This document shows positions 1 to 11,590 of a stretch of DNA of 64,000 nucleotides, in pieces. The stretch is from Heliocidaris tuberculata (Eukaryota > Echinodermata > Echinoidea > Camarodonta > Echinometridae): assembly GCA_025618425.1 (NCBI GenBank), contig CM046842.1, forward strand, positions 38,157,054 to 38,221,053. Reading direction: 5' to 3'. Under the pieces are notes generated by a model, which searched no databases, was not told where the DNA came from, and worked only from the letters and a program-made list of their open reading frames with translations. The position numbers were made by a program, and so were the translations under genes. How positions within the stretch are numbered: position 1 is the first letter of the stretch; each line of letters starts with the position of its first letter.

Positions 1-700
1 CTCCATTCTAGTCCAGGACCTTTCGCAGGATATGTGATGTCCCAAGCAGGCTTCCCTTCTGTATGGACTCAAAGGATACGTCGACCCCTAGATCAGCCAA
101 GAAGATTTATGTCTGGTTGTTACATCTGCGAAGGCTCTGATCACTATTGGTACTACCCTTACCTTCACCTTCCACATCCTTTTCAGCTCCCATGCCAGAT
201 GGTTGTACTTCTGTATCGTTTTATCCTCTTTACTCCAAGCTCTTCAGTCTCCAGGGATTGCGATGTCTATGATGAGACTCCTTCTTCTTCACGAGAATGA
301 CGTCTGATCCCCTTGCTCTGATAACCTTGTCTAGTTGGATATTAAAATCCCCTAGGATTTTTACGTCATTGTCCTCGATCCCGATGTTCGTACCATTTTC
401 TGCATGTGTTAGATCATACTTCTTGGCCAGACCCCAGTGAACTGCAGCCGCCACTTTATCATACCTTCCTTTGTACTCAGCCTGCGCCACCAGATGAGTT
501 ACTGTTTCGTCTTTGTTATGACACATTCTGCATGATGGTGATATTTGCTGCTCCTCAATTTTGAATTTCATGTAATTTGTTCTCAATGTCTGGTCTTGGA
601 CAGCAACTAACAGACTTTCCGTCTCTTATTTCAAACCTCCTCCTTTCAACCATTGCCAACTCTCTAGTCCAGCAAATTCCTCTGTCTGTCATGTATGTTG
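1..700 (-). mobile_element. LINE reverse-transcriptase C-terminal remnant
   Basis: Read on the minus strand, 230-586 encodes a stretch with LRTNYMKFKI followed by CRMCHNKDETVTH, and further on DVKILGDFNIQLDKVI. Across a frame change (about 1-230) it continues with WELKRMWKVKVRVVPIVI. From general knowledge this matches the segment after the reverse transcriptase domain in a metazoan LINE ORF2, with a Cys-Cys-His cluster. A few residues after the His seem deleted, including the expected fourth ligand. The 600-700 stretch looks like upstream sequence in shifted frames. The copy is broken and runs off the left edge. No promoter, poly(A) tail or target duplication is visible. Confidence is high for a LINE, low for the clade. 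Confidence 0.75.
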
Positions 701-1256
701 CCCGTGCATGACCTTCCCTTTCCTAATAGCTATTTAGCGTAATATCCTCATCTTGTTATTGTGTGCTTCTCGAATAACAAATTTATATGAATTTTTGCTC
801 AAAAAAGAACATTAAACTCATAGATTTCCGGCTTGCATCTTCACCAAATGCTAAACACCATCAGATTCATTGTGTTAAATCCTATAGGTTGGTATGGAAT
901 TTCCTTCACAAATCTTGCTATTAACAGCCAAATGTTGATAAAAACCGGGAGCAACTTCTTGACACGTCCGTCCAGTTCGGATTTGCATTGTCTATTATTA
1001 TTACTATTATCATTCTCATTAGTAGTAGTAGTAGTAGCAGTAGTAGTAGTAGTAGTAGTACTATTACTATTACTATTATTACTACTATTATTATTATTAG
1101 TAGTAGTAGTATTATTATTATCATTATCATTATTATTATTATTATGATTATGATTATTATTATGATTATTAATATCATTATTATTATTATTATTACTATT
1201 ATTGTTGTTGTTGTTGTTGTTATTTTGTTGTTTGTTTGTTTGTGTTTTTATTCTAG
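700..1256. repeat. Intron-like sequence with TTA/TAG microsatellite
   Basis: About 995-1217 is a mixed trinucleotide tract of ATT and AGT/TAG units. It runs into GTT repeats and then a T-rich polypyrimidine stretch that serves as the acceptor tract of the exon at 1257. Open frames here are low-complexity (poly Ile/Leu/Ser) and are not genes. Nothing coding was seen in 700-995. Confidence 0.8.
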
Positions 1257-4200
1257 CGGTCGACCTATTCTGAAATCTACAAGAGCGGTAATGCGATCAA
1301 GATATCGGTGATTCTAATCATTTGCGCCACAGTAGCCCTGGTCTGTGGAGTGGTACGATACTTCCCTAACGGAACGTTTCCCACCGAGACCTATCAGGTC
1401 ATTGCCTTCCTTGAATGTATTGTAAGTTGTATCAAGCCCGTTGCAGACGAAGCATCATTTCCATTGCGTCAGTACCTGCGCTAATCAAGCCTGTTAAGGC
1501 AAATAACCCATACGCCAAGTATACTCTTTCATGACGCGCAAAATTCTGTGCCAGTCACTGACGAGGTCATAACGTTAGCAAATGACGCCTCGCGTGAGCA
1601 GGGCTTTTTTTTTTTTTTTTTTTTTTTTCCTTCAAGTAAGACTGCGTCAGCGACTTGCTCTACCTTTGACATGCCAGGTGACAATGATATTGTATAAAAG
1701 CATGAAAAGGCGTTTCCAAAATGAACAGTGCAAACCTTGCTTTGATTTAATTGCGTATTGGGTAAATGTCTTCACAACCTTAATTAGCGCAGAGAAAACA
1801 TAAAATAAAATTTCATCCAAATTGCAAAAATAAATGAATGGATAAATAGGAGTCCCCAAGAATCGAGTCATAATCTACATTCAGCGATTATTGCAAATGG
1901 AAGGCTGTGTCGTTATGAAATAAGGTTGGTGTGTGTCAATTTTTGCCAGCCCCCTCTCGCCCCCCCCCCCCCCCCCCCAATTAATGTACGGAACTATTAT
2001 GAACCATATATGTGTCCAAGGATCTTCATTGAAAACACTGGCCTACCATTAAATAGTATGTTGAGTTCTGGTAAAAGTGAAAACATAATTTGTAAGCTCT
2101 AAAGGGCTGATTAGACTTTACCGATAACAATAACGATAACGAGATTTTCAATTAAAAGGGAATGAAAGGTAGCAAACATTAACCTACAATCATGTAGATA
2201 ATTGTCAGCCTATTACATATATCTTGGAATTACTCATTTTTGATTATTCAAGGAGAGCAATGCCTCAAAAAAGTTGCAGTTTCCTTGTTAGAAATTATCC
2301 CATGGGGGCTGCCATTTTCTTTACAAAGTAATGTCAGAGCAGTTCTATTTGTGAGATACCCACTGACCTATGCACTAGCTACAATAACACTCATGATCAC
2401 CTGTGGAATGCATGACACTGGATTTTCTCATAATACGTGTAAAGCATTTTTGTAGTCATGTACATTCAAATGAAGATACTTTTACCCTGTCATATAACCT
2501 ATTTGTGTCAAGATATTTGGTTCAGCTGTTCTTTTGTTAAGCAGGATTTGGCATGCACAAGTTGTCGTTTGGTCAGACAAAGGTTTGTCAATTCTTCAAA
2601 GAAGTGACAAAGGCCTACAACTACTCTTAGATATCACCTGTGCGATACAATGGGGGTACCAAGATGGCTGCTATTTTGCATTTGTGGCTTTAGTTGTACA
2701 ATAGCTATTCAATATGCAACGTCATATCCATTGTGTACAGGTAAATGGACATGTACTCATATGACATCACAGCTTTTCAAAATGGCAGCCCCCATGGGAT
2801 AATATCTAGCAAGGAATCTGCAAACTTTAGGGAGATTGTTCTCCTATACTGAGTAATCATATAGGAGTATTTTCAAGATATTTTGAACAGGCTACCAATT
2901 TTCCACATGATTATCAGCTAATGTTTGTTGAGTTTCATTCTCCTTTTTAAAGGTACACCCTTTTTTTACGTGTGGGTATGCTCGTGTATATTAATAGTAG
3001 GATAGGTGTAGGGTGGGCCTTTAATGAAAAATATCGTTATCGTTATCGTTATCGGACAAGTCAGACCAGCCCTTTATATTCTTTATATTCTTTTTAGGGT
3101 AGTTTGGAAGAAAATCTTACCCTGAAAAGGATTGCCCTTCGAATGCCTTCAGTTTCGTAATATGACCAAAATGCTGATAGTTTTTGGACCAAACTTGTCA
3201 AGAACAAGTCATTGGTCAGTGTCTGCCCAAAGCTGGCTGCACTTGTGTAAGACAAAGCCATCAATAAAAACTAAAAAATGTTTATTAGGCTCAGTTTCAG
3301 TGTTTTATCCTTAACATAAAAGATAACAAAGTTTTCAAAATTCAGGCCTTGAATGAATGTTCTTGTTGATGACCCTACATTTTTTTTTCTCCAGCTGTAC
3401 CTAGTGGCTTCCTTGGTTGGTTTTGCCACGATCACCCGGTCAATGCGTACGGTAAATATAATGTCATGTTTTCCCGGTCAGCAGTTCAGAATTTTGATTA
3501 GCTCTAAAGGCTCCTTCACTTATGCCGCGGTAAACCGCCTAATTTTTTTTTTTTTTTTAAGTTTTTTTTTAAATCAAACTTATAGATACAGAAATGTGAA
3601 GGGCAGTACGATTCAAAAAAAAAAAAAACTTTTTAATTGTTTTGCTTTTTATCTATTTTTTTACCGCGGCATATGTGAACGTGCCTTCGGAGAATCTTAT
3701 ACTGTTTATTTCACTCTAACATTGCTAGAGAAAAAATGTAATCAAAATGAATATCAAAAGAACCAATGTTATTGAAAATTTCAAAATGCAGCAAAAACAT
3801 ATGAATTGTCAATAAAAAGGGTGATATTAATTGTAGCCTGCGTTGCCAATTTAGAGACTTTAATGTTCATTTTCAGTTTAATCGTTCTTATTCTTGAATG
3901 GCCTAGTGTACTGCAATAGAAATGGGCTCAAACTTTTCTGCGATTTTACTTCTTTCTGCTCATGAAATATAAAAACAATCTGCAGCAAGAGATAATGCAA
4001 AAGCGTCACTAAAGAGTGAACTTCATCGATGACTCTCATCCCTTTTTAAATTATTTTATATCCCCTTTGCATCTTTGTCAATTATTGTACGAGTTATTAG
4101 TACTTACAGGACGAAAGTATCAAATTTTTAGTGATCTCCAGTGATCTCTTCCGCCACCTGTTAATTTTAATCTGTTCATCACAATATACGTAATGGAAGT

Positions 4201-7184
4201 ATGTATATTCAGTGGTGAGGAATGAAAATTATAGAATAATGGTGCATAGCTCTTTCAAAGTACCCAATTGCTGCCATTCATGATGAATTTGTGGTAGGGT
4301 CTAGAAAATGTTTCCACCGGGTCCCTGACTATAGAACAGTAAATTTGTCTACGAAAGAAAATTGCTAAAATGGGGAATCTGGCCATTCAAATGTTGATGA
4401 GCATTTCCATCTTGTAGAATCAAACTAAAACAATAAAGAAGAAAAACAAAAAAAACAGTCACGAGAAACACTCGAATTTGCTTGACAGAACCATGCAGTC
4501 CAGAGACTACCGTTGACATCCAGAGCTGAATCCTCCTCAATGTTTTTTGCATTCTTTGTTTTCATTGTTGAACAAGAATGTCTCGCAGATGCACATGTTC
4601 ATTAATTATTGGAATGGCTACTTGCACACCAGGGGCGGCGCTACAGGGGGGGGGCAGAGGGGGCGACCGCCCCCCCTATGATTTTTCAAGTAGTGAAAAA
4701 AGAAAAAAAAAGAAGAAAAGGAGGAAGAAAAGGGAAGAAAAGGGACAAGAAAGAAGAAAGAGGAGTATTAAAAAGAGAGGTCTGAAACATATAACTCTAT
4801 ATTACCCCTGTTATTTAATGGAGAAAAAATATGACGTCATCTTTAGGTCGTCTTGCCCCTCCTATCAAAATACCCTGGCGCCGCCCCTGTTGCTCACTCT
4901 TTGCAATTTTCTTAATCTGACCTTCTAACGGTTAAATGAATGTGCCCATCCAACCGTAAAAAATCAAGATTTGATCTTAACTTATGTTGGTAGAGCAGTG
5001 ATTTTTCTCTTTTTTGATATATATTTTATTATATTTTATTGAAGGTTTATATAACAATTTTGAACGATGAATGTTTACTTTTTTTCTGAGTGTGTGTGTA
5101 TGCATAATATATATGTATATTTATATTAATATGTCACGTAATGGTATTGTGGTGACGAAAACACTGTTAAAACGTGGCTCCGATTGGCTATACTTTCAGG
5201 TTATCATTTTCTTGGTTTCTTGTATCGTCACGGCAATATTTAGTCTTGGAGGGCTGATATTTTGCGCCTATGCAATCTACTCCTACATAGTTTGCTCTTC
5301 ACGAGACGGCTGTTTGGTAAGCAATGAAAGGTCTAGAGTGATGAATCTAATAATGTACACAAGGGGCACCCGTTTTTCCAAAGGTTCGTGTTCCCGAAGG
5401 TTCGTAATTCCGAAAATGACCTATGGTTCATAATTCATTTCGGGAATCATGAACCGTCAGATTTATGAACAGTATTTAATTTTCGGAATTACGAACACTG
5501 TTTCATTTTCGGAATTTATATGAACCCTGTTTCATTTTCGAAATTACGAATCTTTCGGAATTACGAACCTTCAGAAAAACGGCATGTAGCTGTGAACAAG
5601 ATTTGAATGTATATGGCACTTATAAATATGGGCGATTGGAAGATAAAAATAGGGTTAGGTAACAAAGTTTCCCAGCAAAGTAAACTGAAAATAACATAGA
5701 AAGTATCGTTTGACTCGATATTCAGTCATTAAGATCGACTTGAAAAAAGATCGATTTTCTTACTGATAAAATCAAAAGATTAATTACAGACTAATAGATA
5801 AACCTTATAAAGATTGACATTCTTTATTAGTCCATAAAAAGATCGTTGTCTTAACGATCTCAGACAGATTTGACCAATAAGATAGCAAGAGTCAGCCACG
5901 CGCTAATCGAGCCACATAACCCCAAATCTATTGAAGTGTCAAGCACCTTGGATCTTTCCATTCGGTTAACCCATTGACTACTGAATTCTCTCATTCCCTT
6001 AAGCTCAATACAGGTGCCACTCTGTTCTAGTATCAAAAGGATTAAGAATCATCTAGATATGTTTTTTTCGAGATGTGACTGATTCTCGGTCTCTGATTGG
6101 TCAAAACCATCTTAAATGAAAAATATCAAAATTTGGGGGAATTGATCCATAAGAGATTATTTTTATGCCTCCGCCAACCAAAGGTGGTGCCGAAGGCTTT
6201 GTTTTCGAGTTTTGCGTCCGTCCCGCTTTCTCGTTAGCGCGATATTTCGAGAAAAATTTGAGGTATGAACTTCAAACTTGCTGCTATTATGTATCACCTT
6301 AGGAAGACGATTTCGTTGGATTTTGGGGTACGTAGGTCAAATGTCAAACGTCATAAAGGTCAATTTCTAAAATTTTAGGGTTTAGCTCGTTAACGCGATA
6401 CCTCAAGAACCATTTGAGGTATAAACTTCAAACTTGGTGCTAGTGTGTCATGTATGTATCATCATAGGAATAAGATCTCATTAGATTTTGGGATACGTAG
6501 GTCAAAGGTCGTAGTTTATAGAGGTCAGTTTCAGAAATTTCAGGTTTTAGCATCGTTATCGAGATATCTAAAGAACCCTTTGAGCTATTAGCTTCAAATT
6601 TGGTATTAGTCACCATAGTGGTAAAAATGGATTAAAGTTTGGGTTTAGTAGGTCAAAGGTCAAAGGTCATAGAGGTCAATATGCATGAAATTTCATATTT
6701 TAGGTGTCACATATCTCAACTATTTTGTATGCATGACTATGAGGAGACACCGTGCTCAGACTTTAGGGTTGTCAGGTCAAAGGTCAAAAAGGCCAATTAA
6801 CATGTAATTATAGGTTGTTTATTCAAATACAGTTTGAGCCATGAACTTAACTGAATTTAGGAGGAGGGATATTGGAGACGAATTCAAATTCATCTTCTTC
6901 TTCTTTTTTTTTCTTAGATATGAATAGCGTGTTCATAGTTTTGAAGAGCATAGTGGAATAAATTTCACCACTCTTTCTTTTAATATAACGTAATATTTCA
7001 TTTCATGATAGATTGACCTATTCCCGTCTATAATCCTGGCACTCGTGAATATTTCAGCGTTTATTACCGCGCTCACGGCGGCTGTCTATTGTTGCAAGGG
7101 TGTCGCTTCCACATCAGAAGAGAAATCGTCCTCGAGGGTAAGACATTAAAGGATCCTTCACATATGACACAGTGAACCGAAGCG

Positions 7185-7223
<39 letters not shown>

Positions 7224-7899
7224 GACGTAAGCATAATGCGCTTCACATTTCTATATATCTTATAACACACAGATTATTGCATTGCTTGATTGGTCATCAT
7301 TTCTTCTTCTTTTTATCAAATTGGCAACAATGGTTTTGTTCTTTTATCGCTACACAATTTCTAATAAAAAGTCATGTTTCCGATAAAAGAAAAGGATACA
7401 TGAGAGAAAAAAAGGAATGTCAAAAAGTTTTTTAAAGAAATGTCCGTTTGTATCAGAAACAGTGATTTTGTTTATTTTCCGGTTTAAATTCCTTGTTTCA
7501 AACGCAATACGAAAAAGAATAACAATTTGACATAATGTGTGCAGGATTATATATATATATATATATGGCGGTCACTCATAGTTGTTTTAGTGGAAGGTAT
7601 AATGAAAGAAATGTCACTATGAGACGGTCGTAGCTTTTATTGTCCTCCTTTATTTGTCAAGCTTTCGATCAATGATCTTCATCAGGACTGCATAAAAACA
7701 CAAGATGATGGCTGTCATTTACATCGGAATATATATTTCGATTTCTTACAATGGTTAAATGCAAATCAATATAATTATAATAATATTAATTATACTATAT
7801 TATTATTATAATGATTATTATCATTATCATTATTAATATTATTGTTATTGTTATTGCTTTTGTTATATCTATTATTATTATTGTTATTATTATTATTAT

Positions 7900-7952
<53 letters not shown>

Positions 7953-8378
7953 TTATATTGTTCTTATCATTAACATCATCATCATTATTATACATTTGCA
8001 TATTTTTAAAAAATTACAATAATAATAATAGATATAACGAAAGCACTAACAATACCAATAATAATAATAATAATAATAATGATAATAATAATAATAAAAA
8101 TCATTATAATAATAATTAATATAATCAATATTATTGTAATTATAATTATTGATTTGCACTTAACCATTGTAAGAAATTGAAATGTATATTCCGATGTAAA
8201 TGTCAGCCATCATTTTGTGTTTTTATACAGTCCTGATGAAGATCATTGATCGATAGCTTGACAAATAAAGGAGGACAATAAAAGCTACGACCGTCTCATA
8301 GTGACATTTCTTTCATTATACCTTCCACAAAAACAACTATGAGTGACCACCAGCGTTGTGTTCGAGGAACATTTCTTA

Positions 8379-8450
<72 letters not shown>

Positions 8451-8995
8451 GTGTGTGTGCGTGTGTGTTTGTGTGTGTGTGTGTGTTCTATGTAACAAGA
8501 AATATGTTACTGAAACAAGGTCATTTTAATTGTTTTAATTTGATTCAAATAAATTTATTTATTTAATTCGCTGAAACAAACAATTAAAACACAAATAGAT
8601 TGAATTGAATTGAACTGTATTGAATTGAATTGAGCATTTATTGTCCACTTGAGGAAAATTTGTTTTTCACTGGTGAAACATATACAAAATTACGAATGAA
8701 TTTATAAAATGTTGAACATTAACAGCAACTGATTATAGAATTACATACAAATTAAGAAAACGACAATTAATCATGAAAAAGACATTTTGTTGTGAAGTAT
8801 AATATGCAGTAAATAAATATGAGTAAATCTGTAAGACTTTTTATGATGAAAATTTGATCTAAGAAACGCTTAAGGAACTGAACTCTTGAAATTTCTTTTT
8901 TTTTTTTTCTTCTTTCTTTTTGGTTACTTCTTTTTTCTAATCCTTTTCTGCAGATGGTTTCCAACCGATCGACTACACAAACTATCACTTACTGA
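1257..8995 (+). CDS. MS4A/CD20-like four-helix membrane protein (3' five exons)
   Basis: Five coding exons, all phase 0, with GT/AG borders: 1257-1421, 3395-3451, 5200-5316, 7012-7137 and 8954-8995 (stop TGA). They encode 168 residues; the start exon lies upstream of the window. The product has four hydrophobic helices: ISVILIICATVALVCGVV in exon 1, a helix spanning the exon 1/2 joint (VIAFLECI-LYLVASLVGF), VIIFLVSCIVTAIFSLGG in exon 3, and SIILALVNISAFITALTAAV in exon 4. A short Asn-Gly-Thr loop (possible N-glycosylation) lies between helices 1 and 2, and a cysteine-bearing loop (CSSRDGC) between 3 and 4. The tail is short, polar and Ser/Thr-rich. The topology and phase-0 introns resemble the MS4A (CD20) family, whose members are plasma-membrane proteins of varied roles. 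Sequence likeness is weak, so another small tetraspan family is possible. No function is assigned. Confidence 0.6.
1466..1796. mobile_element. Palindromic element (MITE-like) in intron
   Basis: The left end (TGCGCTAATCAAGCCTGTTA, then AATAACCCATACGC) is repeated inverted at the right end, where the reverse complement of about 1750-1795 reads TGCGCTAATTAAGGTTGTGA with the same continuation. The arms are about 40 bp. The centre has a T-run. A related fragment lies at 9780-9890. Confidence 0.6.
2104..3072. mobile_element. ~970-bp palindromic element with GATAAC terminal repeats
   Basis: Starts with GGGCTGATTAGACTTTACC then repeated GATAAC units. It ends with GTTATC repeats and GGACAAGTCAGACCAGCCC. 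The arms are long: 2271-2315 (CCCATGGGGGCTGCCATTTT) pairs with 2777-2827 (AAAATGGCAGCCCCCATGGG). No transposase ORF is present. Shorter members of the family are at 21323-21453 and 22817-22984. Confidence 0.75.
3085..3300 (+). repeat. Diverged copy of the GTTTGGAAGAA dispersed repeat
   Basis: Segments such as AGTTTGGAAGAAAATC, CCTGAAAAGGATTGCCCTTC and GGACCAAACTTGTC match, with changes, the repeat copies at 51726-51985 and 55923-56170. Length and ends are uncertain. Confidence 0.4.
3506..3688. mobile_element. Short foldback element
   Basis: The arm CTTCACTTATGCCGCGGTAAA near 3512-3534 is matched by the inverted arm TTTACCGCGGCATATGTGAA near 3659-3679. Poly(T) and poly(A) lie inside. A half copy with a similar left arm (CCTTCACATATGACACAGTG) followed by poly(T) is at 7150-7222. 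Confidence 0.6.
3690..4630. other. Intron sequence, nothing recognised
   Basis: AT-rich unique-looking intron sequence of the MS4A-like gene. No exon, RNA gene or clear repeat was seen on either strand. Confidence 0.5.
4631..4889. mobile_element. Foldback element with GGGGCGGCGC ends
   Basis: Begins AGGGGCGGCGCTACAGGGG and ends CCCTGGCGCCGCCCCT, so the ends are inverted repeats. The interior is poly(G)/poly(C) followed by an A/G-rich stretch. It resembles the elements with GGGGCGGATCCAGG ends elsewhere in the window. Confidence 0.6.
5361..5586. mobile_element. Palindrome built from TTCGGAATTACGAAC units
   Basis: A short unit (TTCGTAATTCCGAAA / TTTCGGAATTACGAAC) is repeated several times in both orientations. 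The outer ends CCGTTTTTCC.AAGGTTCG and its inverse AACCTTCAGAAAAACGG form terminal inverted repeats. Structure as read; mobility is inferred. Confidence 0.6.
6160..6800. repeat. Diverged ~160-bp tandem dispersed repeat
   Basis: At least three units start with TCTCGTTAGCGCGATAT (about 6229), GCTCGTTAACGCGATACC (about 6386) and ATCGTTATCGAGATATC (about 6551). Each is followed by a 'gaacttcaaacttg'-like phrase and a 'ggtcaaaggtca' phrase. The left side has 'cctccgccaacc'. This layout is familiar from a dispersed repeat seen in several marine animals (memory, not checked). Confidence 0.65.
7568..8352. mobile_element. Long foldback element with hammerhead-like motif
   Basis: Two near-identical inverted arms of about 230 bp (7568-7795 and 8113-8352) flank a ~317-bp loop of ATT and AGT trinucleotide repeats. 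The outer ends read GGCGGTCACTCATAGTTG and CAACTATGAGTGACCACC. Each arm holds a CTGATGA...GATC-ATT-GATC-GAAA type motif: minus strand at 7656-7690, plus strand at 8229-8262, where GAAA has become GATA. There is no ORF. The arms differ at only a few positions, suggesting recent formation or gene conversion. Confidence 0.8.
8378..8486. repeat. (TA)n then (GT)n microsatellite
   Basis: About 70 bp of TA dinucleotides (8378-8448) run directly into GT-rich repeats (8449-8486). Confidence 0.9.
8598..8695. repeat. (TTGAA)n-headed retroelement-like fragment
   Basis: Repeated TTGAATTGAA pentamers are followed by 'gagcatttattgtccac'. The copy at 14533-14830 starts the same way and continues as 'tttattcattgtcatgc'. 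This is probably the 3' tail of a non-LTR retroelement, read on the minus strand. Confidence 0.45.
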
Positions 8996-9050
8996 TTACC
9001 ACGACAAATGATGATACAGCAGAGTAATTAATTGTTGAAAATGCCTAACT

Positions 9051-9271
9051 ACACTCTAAATGCGCAGGAGCGGAAATCCACCTTTTTTGGAGTCATATTA
9101 AGGATCTTTTCGTTTTAAGTGGAAATCCACTCTTTCAGGAGTGATATTAAGGATCATACTTTAGAGCGGATTCCACTATAATTTGGGAGTATAGATTCAA
9201 CTCCAAACGAAATAATCCCAAATATGACTCATAAAAGAATGGACTTCCACTCCTGTGCATTAAGAGAGTAT
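9051..9271. mobile_element. MITE-like element with ACTCTAAA / GGAGTGGAAATCCAC ends
   Basis: The left end reads ACTCTAAATGCGCAGGAGCG. The right end is its inverse (CTCCTGTGCATTAAGAGAGT). A GGAGT(G)GAAATCCAC-type box recurs inside. A second copy is at 14109-14332. Confidence 0.65.
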
Positions 9272-9279
9272 GTGATATC

Positions 9280-9360
9280 CCCCCCTCTCCCCCCCCCCCC
9301 CCCCCCACCACCACCACCACCACCACCACCACCGCCGCCGCTACTACCACTACTAACACC
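9280..9360. repeat. Poly(C) and (CCA)n low-complexity tract
   Basis: A C-run of about 20 is followed by ACC repeats and CCG units. The proline- and glycine-rich frames here are artefacts of the repeat. Confidence 0.85.
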
Positions 9361-9382
9361 ACCATTTGTAAAGCCCGGCTTA

Positions 9383-9712
9383 CACGACTTGTACGGGGTA
9401 ATTTCGCTAGTCATAAGGACCGCTATTCATAAGGGCCACTTATTCATAAGGACCGCTATCCATAATGCGTGACTAAATGAATAGCTGTTTTGTATGAAGA
9501 GCGGTCCTTCTACATAGCGAGCAAACCATAGACAAATTACCTCGCTATTCATAAGGACTTCCGTTCATAAGGACCACTATTCATAACTATTCATAAGGAC
9601 CACTATTCATAACTATTCATAAGGACCGCTATTCATTTAACACGCGTTATGAATAGCGGTTTTCTATGAATAGCGGTCCTTATGAACAGCGAGTGGACCC
9701 CACTTGTACGAT
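9383..9712. repeat. CATAAGGACCGCTATT tandem/inverted array
   Basis: The unit TATTCATAAGGACCGC or a variant occurs about ten times on the plus strand. It is then inverted as GCGGTCCTTATGAA near 9655-9700. The build is like the TTCGGAATTACGAAC palindrome at 5361: a short phrase repeated and then inverted. Confidence 0.65.
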
Positions 9713-9719
9713 CTTTTAA

Positions 9720-9890
9720 TTTGCGCGTCATGAAAGTGAGATATCGCTAAAAAGAAAAGTGATTGCAAAAAGAACAGAGCAAAAAATACTTTAAATAACT
9801 GGCGTGTCGGCTAATTGCCTTCACAGTCTTGATTAGCGTAGGTACTGACGCAATCAAAATGACGCCTCGCGTGAGCCGACCCTAATTGTA
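9720..9890. mobile_element. Fragment related to the 1466-1796 palindrome
   Basis: Contains GCTAATTGCCTTCACAG, CTTGATTAGCGTAGGTACTG and ATGACGCCTCGCGTGAGC. All have close counterparts in 1440-1605, partly inverted. Confidence 0.5.
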
Positions 9891-10069
9891 ACAGGTGAAT
9901 GGTTACGTGAACAGCTGGTAAGCGGGGTGGGGTGGTTTTACTAGCCTAATACAGTATACGTGGATTTGCCACCCTAATGTGTTGCTTTTTGGAAGAAGAA
10001 AAAAGAATCCCTAAACATAAGGTATGATTTTGTGTTGGAAAATCCCTAAAAAATTAAACATGGGTTACT

Positions 10070-10106
10070 ATTTTTGGTAATAAAGTTCTTTCATTCATTC
10101 ATTCAA
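10070..10106 (+). repeat. AATAAAG-(ATTC)n retroelement-type 3' tail
   Basis: GGTAATAAAGTTCTTTC followed by ATTC repeats resembles the 3' end of a LINE or SINE. The body upstream is not recognisable. Confidence 0.35.
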
Positions 10107-10109
10107 ACC

Positions 10110-11440
10110 TATTTCCTTCAGACTAATACCGCACCCATATTCTCCCTAAAGGGCAAATCCGAGATACAAACAATAATTGAAATCACTTCTCTTTTTCATG
10201 CAGAACACCTAATAATGGTACCCTTTTCTGTCAGAATAAACCTTAAAATGGATGTGGGTTAGGAGGCTTCAGCCGCCCACCCCCGCCCAAACAAAATCTT
10301 AATACCCCCCCCCCCTCCCCGCCCATTGGGCTAGTAAGCATTTTTTAAAATATAAATCAGATGTCTCGCTGTATGCTGCAGAAATTCTAATTTCCATTAC
10401 AACTTTGGCAGTATATTTTCACGATCGGTGTCTCTATGTCAAATGAATATATTTCGAAACATTAAGAGCAATGATAGTTTATGAGAACGAAACATATTAT
10501 GCTTCGTTCGTATTTTTCTTATATCAAAATCGTATGCATGAATCTTATTGACACCAGGTGTTGAACTACGCAGAATACAAAATACTCAGAGCTGAATTTT
10601 CCCATATAAAACTACACTGCCTGTTCAGGCTAAAGTTAATCAAAAGCTATAGTTATATAACCGTCATTACGATACATGTACATGGATAAGGTTTTTCATT
10701 AACATGGTAAATATATTGGGCATGTCGGGTAGCGACATCAGCGTATGTTTATTTTATCATCTTTCTTGCTATGTCATTTGGTGAAATAGTATATAATCTG
10801 GTTCTTGTTTTACATTCATTTTCTATGTGTTTTGGTAAATAATGTATAATTTTAGGTGTTTGTGTTAAATGTCGGAATTCAACATGTCACAGTCCAATAT
10901 TTTCCAATCTCTCTCTTAAATTTTGGTCTGTATTCTTTTCCTTGATTAATTGTGTTCTCTTAAACGAATCAATAATTTGATTACGTTTTTTATTATTATT
11001 ATTCGTTATATTCGTCATGCTTTGGGTAACCTGGATCCCTCTTAGTTTTTTTTTTTTTTTTTTTTTTTTTTGTAATCCCATTATAGTATTTGCTGTACTT
11101 ATTCTTTACCACTACTGACGTTTATATTGTCTTCTTTTTATTCAAAGAACAACATGCAAAATGGTCGTACAATCAGATACGTGGGGATTGTGGGGATTAG
11201 GGGGAGTTTTCCCCATGGGCCAGTCAATCTTTTGGTTAAGGAGAAAAAAGACCGGTCAACAACAAAAAGGGCGGATCGGTCCGGAATTCCCAACTCTAAT
11301 TTTAGTCCCAGTCAGCCCCTGCCCAGAACTGATCTTAGTATCCTGTATATACTTGTATATTTGAATATTGGTTATTATGAAGCTCGTCATCATACATTAT
11401 ATCTAGATAAGAACTTTTCTATCGCTTTCAAATAATTTCT
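10110..11440. other. Intergenic, no gene recognised
   Basis: AT-rich sequence with poly(C) near 10303 and a T-run at 11045-11070. The short open frames have no family likeness and no splice context. Confidence 0.5.
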
Positions 11441-11590
11441 TCCGACCAGGTTTCTGGTATTTACTACACCTGGGTCGAGTGTGGCAAGTGTAGATTAATG
11501 TCTTACCAAAGGACATATAAACACTGTGACGGGGCTCGAACCATCCACCCTTGCATTTCCTTTGTATTTAAACCAGTCGACCACGTAGAC
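11440..11590. repeat. Dispersed SINE-like remnant
   Basis: Holds 'cacctgggtcgagtg', 'gtagattaatgtcttacc', 'aaaggacat' and 'ggggctcgaacc'. The last resembles a tRNA B-box. This order is familiar from tRNA-related dispersed repeats in marine animals, but no tRNA fold was found. Confidence 0.35.

Noticed and set aside
833..1311. Open frames rich in Leu, Ile, Ser on both strands
   Set aside because: They translate a TTA/TAG/ATT microsatellite.
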